Assembly (NCBI GenBank): GCA_036897095.1
Contig: JAYMSP010001163.1
Span: 1-35,367, forward strand
Direction of reading: 5' to 3'
Source of the DNA: Plantago elongata
Taxonomy: Eukaryota > Streptophyta > Magnoliopsida > Lamiales > Plantaginaceae
Length of the DNA stretch: 35,367 nt
How positions within the stretch are numbered: the first letter of the stretch is position 1; each line of letters begins with the position of its first letter. The notes under the pieces are model-generated. The model was not told the DNA's origin. It saw only the letters and a program-made list of their open reading frames with translations, and did no database searches. The position numbers and the translations under genes were made by a program. This document shows, piece after piece, positions 8,501 to 20,500 of the stretch.

Positions 8501-11500
8501 AAGGTGGGTGGAATAACTTTTTGGTTGGATGTTGTCAATGGGTTAAATATCAAATGGTACTGTTTAGTGTGTGGATCAACCTTCGAGAATCAGTTGTGAC
8601 CCTATTTAAATTCAATACTGCAAACAGGCCCAGAACTAGAGTACATGTTGAAAATGTCATTATAGGAATGGCAAGTGGATATTAACTTTCAGAATGGAAA
8701 TGGAGGTCTGGGTGTCTAAAAATCTTGATGCTTTACTTCATGCATGTAAGAGAGGACAGTTTAGGATTTGGACATGGGTAGGAGGCCAATTCAGAGATTT
8801 TGTAAGTTGTAACTCTTGGTGAGCCCTAGAGGTTTGGGCTTCCATGGATGATCATATGAAGAAGTCTATAGACATTATTGAAAATTTTCTTCTTTTGAAT
8901 AATGGTTTTGGGAACATAATAACATAATAATTGAAGAGATGGCTCAGGTCAGTTTGATGTCGAGGAATAAGCATTTTACATTGGTGCTTCATATTATTGT
9001 GATTATGCTGCACATTGTGCCATACATTGTGCCAGGTACCGTGCCATCAACTCCCAAAAGGTGATTATGCTGCACCAGATTGATGAAATCCTGGCCCAAC
9101 CCCGTGCAGAAGTTCTGAGTCCAGCCAAAATAGTTGCTAGTAGTGTTCAGCCAAGCAACCTCCAACAAAACTACTCCCCATGTACTCTGGTTTATTTACT
9201 TATTAGAGAATCTGAGAGTAGCTTCTGGAAAAAAATGGTATAGTATGACTATAGCATCCTATATACTAGTGAACATCCTTTGCGTGCTAGTTCAGAACCA
9301 ATTTGAGACAAACATTTCTGCATGAACCTAGAGGTGGTTTCTAAGAGCTGATGGGGCTGTCTGTTGCTGCTTCTTGCAGTGCAGCACTTTGCTTTGAGCA
9401 ACACTCCACTCCTGTTTCTAGTTGGTTCTTGTCCTGAATTATCTGTTACAATGTAAGCCAAGTACAACTTACATGTCCCTTCAACGCAGTTGATCACTAA
9501 TGATGTGTCCAAATTGTTTCAAACGGTGATGACATGTAATATCCGAACCTGTCATGTACATCATTGTTAGTTATCCCATGTTGGGTGACATGGGGGTATA
9601 TACAATTGAAATATGACAAAGTAATACGTGGAAATTGTTTATGTTTGGGATAAAATTGAACATGTTCCATTTTTCCATGATAACTATAAGTAGGCAATAA
9701 ATCTTAAATACAACCAAAGAAAGCTTTCAATGAATAAAGGGTTCTCAAATGTTGAGAGTCAAGATTGCTCTGACCCCACTAGCTGAAAGGTGCTTCGATT
9801 AGCAAAGACTGGCCAAGATGCAAAAACTCACCTTGAATTCTCTAGTAGAACTCAACCTGCAATTTCTTATAACCAGCTAGCCGTCAATTGATTACACCAG
9901 TTTCCATATATAAATGTAACCCCTACTGCGATATCATGAAGCTATTATAACTTATAAAAAAAGGCTGCCTACACAAAAAAGAGGACTGTATCTGAAGCAA
10001 ATTAAAATTGTTTAAACTCGGGCTGTAGATATCTTACTTCATCATTGTGGATAAAGATTGCAGTCCTTGTCTATTTTCTAGTCTTCTTTTAATTAGAATT
10101 GTATATGTTCACTTTTGTTGTCATTCCTATCCTTTGATAACATTGTCTTTTGATCATGCCAGACCCCCTCCCCTCCCCCCCCAGTTGTTTGTATCAGTTT
10201 GCTGTTGAAGATGAGTACCATTTTTTGAAAAAAATAAATTCTGTCATGTTCTTACAGATACTATTCGTAGTATTGTTTTCTGTTGTTCTGAAAGACATAT
10301 AGACTAGATGCGGTTATTTTCCTTGAAAGTATTTGAAATTGCAGCTTCCATTTTGATGAAATGAGTTGAAATATTAACCAAAAATACCTTCTAGATCTGC
10401 TTTTATGTGTGGGTGTTTTTCTCAATTTTTTTTCTGTGTCTTAATGTGCTCACATGGTAGCTATTGTATAGGAAACGTGCCAACCTCTGAACATGAGAAG
10501 GAGACTTCAACTGACTCTGTCGAAACTAAAGCAGAAGACTTGGGACAGGTTGATAACATTGTTACCAAGAAAGAATCATCTTTTATTGATGAAATTTTGT
10601 CAGCTGAATCAGCGACTTCAGTATCAAGATTGGATGGTGATACAAATAATGGCGTAGAGCAGCAGAAAGAAGTATGCTTCTCAAGTGAACCATTTCAGTT
10701 ACCATTACATGTTTGAATTTCTTAATCATTTTACGTGTTCGAAAGATTTATCAAATTGGGTGGATTTCTTCTAGGCATGGGCTCTTAGAGGAGAGAGTGA
10801 AGTAATTGCACAGAAGTTTCATGAACTTGTTCCTGACATGGCACTCAGTTTCCCTTTTGAACTAGACCCTTTTCAGAAGGAGGTATGTATCATTGTTAGT
10901 GTTCACATTTTTTGTTTTGTACAATTGAATAAAGTTTATGTACTTATCAGTCGGTATCTTATGGTTATCAGATTTGATAAGAATCACATAATGCATTCCT
11001 ATGAAGCACATATTCTTTCTGCCAATACTATATGCTTATGGCATAGGTGTACCTGCGAATGCTCCAGGAATACGTATCTATTATTTTTATTTATAATTCT
11101 CTATTTTTTCCTTCCCATTATTGTATTTATGTTTTCTTTATTATGTATTATTTTCTTTGCTAATCTGATGATGGGTAATAAGATTGATGTATCAAAACAC
11201 TTATAAGGGGCTAGCGATAGTTGCTATCAAGTATTGTAATTTATATTTATGTAATGTAATTTAAATTATAAGTAATGCAATTTATTAAAATTAAGTGATG
11301 CTATTATATTTACTTAAAAATAATCAAAACAACAACGTGAAAAGAAATGAATAGTGAAGTTTGAAAGAAATGAGGGGAGAAATGAATGAGGGGAGAAATG
11401 AAGAAGCATATGTTTCAATCAGCTGCTGGAGTGTGAAGTTTGAGGGGCTTTTATGTGGGTGGAATGTTGTCGTGGTAGAGAAAGGGAGTTTGATGGTGTT

Positions 11501-14500
11501 TGAACTGCTGGAGATAGTCTTAGGAGTTAGGAAGTTATGGGGAAACGAAGGTAGTGTATGATATCCATATTCTGATGTATGATATATTCTTTGTGAAATA
11601 ATGTATCATAAAATTTTCCTGTGCCCCATTTTTGAAGTTTGTGGTAACACCATTCTTTTATCTTGTCGCATTCGTAGTCAGTTTTTGAACTATTTTCAGT
11701 TAGAACAGACAGTTATTGCTACAGATCATAAGATTTTCTTTAAAATGCATACAAGTAGTCTTGTACTTCTGGTCAACACTTTTGACATGTGGTCGGTAAT
11801 TTAGCTGGACATGTAATTTTTAGCATTAAAGTGATTTGGACCAGTTCTTCATGCAATTATTTAACAACAAAATTTTTTACATTCCTTGCAGGCCATATTT
11901 TATCTTGAAAGGGGGGAATCTGTTTTTGTTGCAGCTCATACTTCAGCTGGGAAGACAGTCGTTGCAGAATATGCATTTGCTCTGGCTTCAAAAGTTGGTC
12001 ACTGTTTTCTGTGTCTGTTTTTTAATTATTAATACTATTAACTACCAAGGATTCCGTCCGAATCGGTGGAGCACGTTCATTTACTACCCCTAGTAAAAAC
12101 TTATTTTGGGTGCATCTTAATTATCTAAAATACTATTTTCTGTTCTCTGGAGCTTATAGCATATACCTGTATGACCAGTTTTTTAACCTATGCAGCACTG
12201 CACAAGAGCTGTATATACTGCTCCTATTAAGACCATCAGCAATCAGAAGTACAGAGACTTTTGTGGAAAATTTGATGTTGGCTTACTCACTGGTGATGTT
12301 AGCTTGAGGCCTGAGGCCTCTTGTCTTATTATGACCACTGAAATTCTGAGATCAATGCTCTATAGAGGTGCTGATATCATACGTGATATAGAGTGGGTAA
12401 GGTCCCTAGAGCAGTACTCTGACTTGCTATAACTTTCTAATGTGTTCCACTTGCTTATATTCCTGTCGTCTATATTTCAGACTTGTTTGTTTGATCTTTT
12501 TGGAAGGATAGGTTATATTTGATGAAGTGCACTATGTTAATGATGTGGAAAGAGGTGTTGTATGGGAAGAAGTTATCATAATGCTTCCCAGGCATATTAA
12601 CTTTGTGCTTCTTTCAGCTACGGTATGTCTCAGTTCTGCTGTCATTCCATTTCTGATGTGAAGTTGGTGAATGCATTTCATATTTGTTCTCATAGTTTTC
12701 AGTGACTGAGGCATTTGTTTTCATGGTTAACTAATTTATATTGAGGATTCTGAGCAAATTTGTTCCATTTGAGCTGGTATTATAAGATGTATGCATTAGG
12801 CTTTTTTATGAAACTTGTATGTGGTAAGCCGTGCAATTTAGAATTCTTAATGAGAAATCAAATAATTGGCTGAAGAATGTAATGCTCTGATTTTTTTTCG
12901 TATTTGATAGTTGATACATAGATACATACAAACAGGCCTATAGATAATAGAAGAAAAGAGAAACTGAAAATCCTAATCATGAATGTGGACAGATTTGGTC
13001 TGAGAACGGATATGAATAGTGGTGCATGCATGCGAACTGTGCCGGTTAGCATGCTTTGGTCAGTATGGTCTCGCTGGACAATTGATAATGGAAAGAATAA
13101 CTGCCCACCCCTAATTATGAATGATATCTTTCAGCCAATCTTCAAGTCGATGTAATCCATAATTATTTGGTTGTTTGGATCTAAGGTTCTACCTTGAGTT
13201 TAACTCCCTATGGTGCTACAATCTAGCATACTAGGCAGAAAATTAGGCCTTGAATCCCAACTTAAATTTTCCCTGAACTGCTTTTTTTCTTTTTATTGAG
13301 GGAGCGGAATTCATATGTTTAGTTCACACTGGGGTCCGTTCAGGTGGGTCTGGTTCAATTTGTGTGTAAAGAGCTGGTCAATGGTTATAGAGAAAATGTA
13401 GTCCCTGCCTTGCTGACTGAGAAGCTTGTCAGAATCTTTGAGATATGCGTATAGCCTTTAGGTGAGTCCACTTCAGATTCCACGATGTGTCGTAGCAAAA
13501 TATGCTGGTCATTCATGCATACCTTAAAGTTATTATGGGGTTTGCCGGTTTGGGCTCCCTGTGTAGATGCTGAGCTACACAGGAACAATAAGTTGCTCTG
13601 CTTGTGGCCTGTATTCATGGGTTAAAGCCGGGAAATATATGTTGTGGAATGCAAGGTAGCTACGGGTATAAACTGTCCATCTTGGTGGAGGAGAGTGAAA
13701 GCTTTCTTGCAGACATCAATGGCATTTTCTGGAGACATCTGATCCACATTTGAGGACCGGAAGAGAAAAAGAATAAGATGTTTACGCGAATTCTTAGTGG
13801 TTCTTCCAACCTTTTTTTCCAGGAGGGTGCTGAGTGGGGAGAGGAGACTCAATTAATTGTTTGTCAAAGGAAACAACGTGGGCCAACACTCCAACTTCTT
13901 TTGAAGCTGAATCTATGGTTTCCATCTTTGTAGTTTCAACAACATTCCCAAGTAGTGAAATTACTTTAGAGACAGACCGTGTCTTGTAATTGTAAACCTC
14001 CTTAATTGGCTGCTGAGGAGATAAATCCCCTTCCATTATTTGGGTATTTTGGTGGCAAACCAATTGTATTGATTCTATTTCTATCTAAGATCTTTTTTTT
14101 TTCCACTTTTGAAGTTATTGATCAAAGAACTTCTCATCATCTGCAACAAATAAGTCTTTGGTACCATTTGATAGCTGTTGTAAAACTCTTAGATTTCTGT
14201 ACTGATTTGAACAGACACTCCAACCTTTTTTTTATTAATATCACATTTCCAAGTTATTCCCATAATGTAAGCCTTTTATATGACCATTTCGTTTCTCAAA
14301 CCCCAATCTCCATTTCTTTCCATAAACTCTCATCAATGAGGCAATAAGCTTAATGTACAGACTATAAGTGACTGAATTACTTGGAGCTCATACATGGCTT
14401 GCATAGTTTGCAGGGAGAGTGAGCCCGGGGGGTTTACCCAGTCCCAAACGTATTCCCAACATATTCAAAGAATAGTCCAATCTAAATAGTTTGAGTACTA

Positions 14501-17500
14501 GAGTCCATACTTCACTAACTCCTACTCTGGTAACGTATATCCATCCATACTTAACCCACCATTCCACTAGTCATCTTATTCTTATGCACTGTGTCTGGAC
14601 TTTCCTTTCTCTAACATTGATCACTGCTTTCCTCTTGTAATTTGGTTACTGGGCCTGGATTATTGAACTGTGTTACCCTATTCAAAATGCTACTATTTGA
14701 GGATCTTATTGAACTGATATAAGTAAAGTAATTAGATTAGGCTATGTGGAATGTATACATTAGTTTTTGCATATGTTTTCATATCAATTACGGTTACAGT
14801 GTGAGTTTGTGGAAATTCATTAGGATGCTATGGAATGATGTTCAGGAAAATTTAAGGCTAGAGGTTGGGGTGTGATCGGATGTCAGTTTCTGGTGTGGTG
14901 ACCAATCTCTGAAAGAGTGCTTTCCACCCCTCTTACTTTATAGCCTACCAAATTGTCAGAATGCTTCTATTCAAATGTTGATGGAATTGAATAATAGTAA
15001 TATTTACTGGAATGTGACATTCAGAAGGGATTTATTTGACTGGGAAGTTGAGATCGATTATATGGTATTATGGTGTTCAGGTCAGATTTGGAGCAATGAT
15101 AGATGCAGATGGATCCTGACTAAAAATGGAGTTTTCTCAGTTAAGAGCTACTACAAATCCTTAGGGCCTATGGAATTAAGTTTCCCTTGGAAACATATTT
15201 GGAGAAGTAAATTGCCACCTCGGGTGGCATTTTGACTTTGGACGGTGACTTTGGGTAAGGTGTTAACCACCAATACCCTACGGCGCCGTGGCTGTTACGT
15301 TGGAATGGTGTTTCATGTGTAAATCTAATGGGGAATCAATTGACCACTCGTTTCTTCATTATGAGTTAGCATGAAAGCTTGGGATTCTGTTTTGGGAAGA
15401 TGCAAATTGTCTTGGACCATGCCAAACAAAGTGATGGGTTTGCGTTTGCCTTGGAGAAGGAAACTCAGAGATAAAGATACAGAAACTCTTTGGAATATTA
15501 TCCCAGGTTGTTTGGTTTGGAGTATTTGGATTGAAAGGTATAATAATATATGCTTCAAAATGCTTCCAACCCGGTCTGAGGAAAATTTTGAGGAATTTCT
15601 TTGGATTGCTACTCAACTGGTTTAATGGGGCTGCTGTTAACCTTATCTGATAGCGTAATAGCGTAACCATTTCTTTTTTTTTTTTGGACCTGCTGTAGTA
15701 CACTTCCCATGTATCATCAGGATTTTTTTGATAAAACCATCTTGACTACTTTTCAAAAAAAAAAAAGAATAAAATCATTTACGGTCTAGGGGATTAAGTT
15801 TTATTAGTATGTTTTGGCGATTTCATGTAGTTTATGCTCTTCAACAAGGCTCTATTTAGGTTGTGGCATTAAATTACTAATAACACAGTTATATGTGAAC
15901 TATATTAGGAGTTATTGGCGATTCTATGGGATTATTTATGTTTCCCACTGATATTAGTCTGGTCACTTAAATAGAACTTTGAGATCTATGTAGAGAAATA
16001 ATGTTATGCATGGAGTTGAAATAGATCAGCTTACAAAAATCAGTAACAACGTTTAGCCTTTTTATTTTTATCTTTTTACATGTATCCAAAATTTTGATCA
16101 GATGCTGAAGTCATCTTCTGTGTTTTGTCAAGGTCCTTGTCTCATTCAATTTTTCTTTCATGTTATTGTCCAGACCCCAACTTTGGTTCTTTCTCTATTT
16201 CTCTACATTGTGTATTGTCATTATGGTCCGTTTCAAGTCAATTAACTATGTATGTAGCTTCTTAAGCCCAAATTAATGTTCTTGAGTAGTTTGTTTTGTC
16301 CTTCTACGATGATTTTTTTATGAAGCGTCCTGTATATTTAGTATGTGGAGATTCTTACATAATGGGAATAGAATGTGTTCTCTTTATTTCCTCAACTTAT
16401 TCATGTTGTTTGGTTGAACAGGATGATGTTCCTCTGATCTGTTGGATCCTATGCTTGACTTCTATTTTGCAGGTACCCAACACAATTGAATTTGCTGATT
16501 GGATTGGTAGGACAAAACAAAAGAAAATTCGTGTTACAGGGTTAGTGTTGACATTTTGTTATACACCATCACTGTGCACTCATTATGACTGTTGGACATT
16601 CTTGTGCTATAAAGGGGTTGGAGATTAGTTCATTGCTGAATTCTTATTATAATACTCAGGACAACAAAAAGGCCAGTTCCCCTGGAGCATTGCATTTTCT
16701 ATTCTGGAGAGCTGTATAAAATTTGTGAACATGAGATGATGATGCCCCAGGGGTTAAAAGCAGCAAAAGATGCGTACAGGAAGAAGAACTCATCTGCTGT
16801 TACTGGTGGTGGGGGGCCTCAGATTGGGTCGTCTGCAGCCAATGAGAGGGCCAGGATGCAGAGACGTGATAATTCGTCACGTGAAAAACAGAATAAGCAC
16901 TTTGGATCTCAGAATTTGGCCAACTTCTCCGGGGCACACAGTGGTGGTAACAACAATTGGGGTTCGAGGAGATCAGAGGCTTCTGTTTGGCTATCACTTA
17001 TCAATAAGCTTTCAAAGATATCCCTCTTACCTGTATGTGCAAGTGTCAAGGCTAATTGTACATTCACTTGTGCATCTACATCTACCTAATAATTACTTAT
17101 TGTTGATATTGCGGTTTGTTTTGTTGCCTTATTATGCTATATAACGTGATAACTCTTCCTAGACATAAATTATCAGGAAAAACGCTCCTTATGTTTCTGG
17201 ACTGAAACAACTGCATGTCTTATCTATGAGTGTTTACATCAAGATTGTTGATTATTGATTCTTTATTTTTATTTTTTGATCCTAGAATATAGATGTAAAA
17301 CTCCAGCAAGAACACTTAATCTTTTTTTGTTTAAGTTGCGAAGCAAAACCGTCGCTGAATGATTTCTATTTTTGGTCTACAGGTGGTTATATTCTGCTTT
17401 TCAAAGAATCGATGTGATAAGTCCGCTGATAACTTGACCACGACGGACCTCACAACTAACTCAGAGAAAAGTGAAATCAGGGTCTTCTGTGATAAAGCAT

Positions 17501-20500
17501 TTTCAAGGCTCAAAGGATCGGACAGAAATTTGCCACAGGTCTAAATCACAATCTACTGGCAAGAATATTTTTTCTTTACTTCATTTTCGGGAATGATGGA
17601 ATTCGATATCCGTTTTTATAGGTTGTTAGGGTTCAAGGTCTTCTACAGAGAGGAATCGGTGTGCATCATGCAGGACTTCTCCCAATTGTCAAGGAAGTAG
17701 TTGAAATGCTTTTCTGTCGTGGGGTGATCAAGGTGACGGTCTAAGTGTGAAAAACTTGCCTTATCAGTGTAGAAGGTTATTGTTAAGCAGGGTTTGCCAA
17801 GTAATTAAATAGTCCAGTATAATCCGTCACATGTAGCTTAGTTAGATGTGGATAAATAATTAGGTAATCAACCATTTAAAAAAAAAAAATTCTTTAGACA
17901 AAAATGATCAGCAATGCTTTTGATTGCCAAAAAACTCTCAAGTCATCGACTCGTTTCGATTTATAATTTCTGTACACAAATGTAAAATAGAAATAAAAGA
18001 AATTGAACTGGTCTTCTTGTCACCGATTACAAGCATGAATAAGATGTGATGAACATATTTAAGTGATTATGATATGTGTGTATGCATATCCATAGTCCAG
18101 ACACCTTCAGGATATCCAAGGTTCGTCATTCCTTGGCTTTTCGCAGCCCTTACAGATTTCGTGAGAGCATGTCTGTTATAGTGTGTCATCTTGTACATAA
18201 AAGCGATGGCATATATATTTAATCGAAGATTGATTACTGATTTTCGTTAATCTTTTAGTAATGTAAACGATGGCATATTAGTAGAATGTTGCATTATGCT
18301 CTCTTGGATATCCCCACCTTCCTTAAACCCCTTACTAGAATCTGCTGTTTTTCGATTCGGGCCACTAAATTAACCAATTGTTGTTTGTATATACATGGAA
18401 CACATAACAATGGAAATTACATGTGCTTTATATGGATACTATTACTCACATCATTGTATAATTTAAAGATCTGTAAAAGCATATTGTTCTTGACATTGTT
18501 TTAGATTCTGTTCTCGACGGAGACATTTGCAATGGGAGTCAATGCACCTGCAAGGACGGTAAGTTGTTAGTAGTACACATATCAAACAGATTTATGATGG
18601 GATTAACCCTCCTATTTTCTTGTTATCTGCTGTTATTTGGATCGGATTTTTGACTTGCTATGATTGTTTTAAATAACGAACTTATATATGCAATGCCAAG
18701 ATGTTCATTTATATCTCTATGTGGCTATCTGGTTGCATATTGTGTAACTTTACTTATGTTTATCAGTTATGTTCTGGTGACCAAGCACCGTCTATTATTT
18801 GATAATTATGGCACATAACTGAGGATATGCCTTTTGTTTGATAACTCAGAGGGTGGTTTAACGAGTGCCATGAATCTTAAGGGGGTGAGTCTGGGCAATC
18901 AATATTAACAAAGAATCGTTGACACGCTTACTGTCTATGGAAATGTAAGTGATTAAAATGCAGCTTTAATGTATTCCTAGAGGATTCAGATGCATTTAGG
19001 AAGTAGACACAAACACTAATACACGGGAAGAGACTATACTAGCTTGATAAATGACTTGAACTGTAACAAAATTCCAAGGCTTGCAGTGAAGAACTTTAAC
19101 TTTCTAGCATGCTTTCTATCATTGTTATGTTAATCGCCGTTATAACCTTTTAGTTAGTATACCAGATATTAGTCTAAATACTACTGCTTATAACTGTCGT
19201 CATTCTTTTCTATATTCTGTTTACCTGAGGGAGAAATCTGTTGTTCTAATCTTTAAAAGTCACTTATGAAATGACGAATCAGGAATCTGGTCTTTGTCTC
19301 TCTATGATCATCATTCTGTGACTCGACTGGGTAATTCACTTTTGCCTTTCACTTGACCACTGCCTTTAATGTCTCTAATCCTAACAACTTTTCATCCGGG
19401 GACCTCTTTAGGTTGCTTGTATCCGGAAATCTCTTTATTTATTGTCACCGTTTTAATATTACTTTGTTATACAGACTTGAGAATTACCACCTTTTTCATA
19501 TCTCAAAGAGGTCCCATGGCCTTGCAGGTTGTTTTTGATGCTTTGAGAAAATTTGATGGCAAAGAGTTTCGGCAATTACTTCCTGGAGAATATACACAGA
19601 TGGCTGGTCGTGCTGGAAGGAGAGGACTTGATAAAATCGGCACGGTGGTTGTACTATGCCGTGATGAGATTCCTGAGGAGAAGGATCTAAAGCATGTTAT
19701 AGTTGGCAGTGCCACTAGGCTTGAATCTCAGTTCCGACTGACATATATCATGATCTTGCATTTGCTTCGTGTTGAAGAGTTGAAGGTATATATTTCTGTG
19801 GCTTACTGCAGAGATTATCATTTAAACTCTTTAGTTGGTGGATGATTAATTCGAGTGAAGCATGATGAGTTAGTCAACTGATAAACCCAGCTTAGGAAGA
19901 TGAGACCTAAAGTAGAACATGCAACAAAATTGCTCCTGATTGTTCTGTATCCATACACTTGGTTAAGACTGTATAGCAGTAAAAAATTTGAGACTAAAAA
20001 ATGTATTCTCCCTCCCTTTTTAAAATAATACACAAGTTTTTAATTTACTAATACAAGTTACAGATTAAAAGGACGTGAAGTCCTGAAACTTCGCCAAGTC
20101 TTCTTTGATACCAACTGAACAATGTCTGAAGAATTATCCAAAACCTTGAGTCTGCCCAACAAAAATATCAGAGCAATAGTTGTAGGAATCTTAATTTTTG
20201 GTCCTAAAACCTGTACTTCTTCCTTATACTAATTTTAGGGACCTCATGTATACTTTTTATGCCAATCTCAGGTGTTTTATTTTCCGAAAGAAATAATAAA
20301 CGATAAGAGAGAAGTTGAATTAAACAAATCATCTTGTGGGGCCGTCAACATATATGCAGTTATTAAAATGGTGTGAGGGGCTCCTCATTTTTAGGCATTA
20401 GGATTCAAGTGCGTAAATATTATGGTGGGCCATGTGATGTTAAAGCCACATGAGGTTTTGCACTTTTAGGCCTAATTTCATCACTTTAGCCCAAATATAG

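Larger units (their letters stand above)
12623..16472. other. SKI2 intron 10 (3.85 kb)
   Basis: Holds the antisense coding remnant (13385-14063) and LINE copy 1 (14795-15773). The rest (12623-13380, 14070-14780, 15790-16470) is AT-rich with nothing further recognised. Confidence 0.7.
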
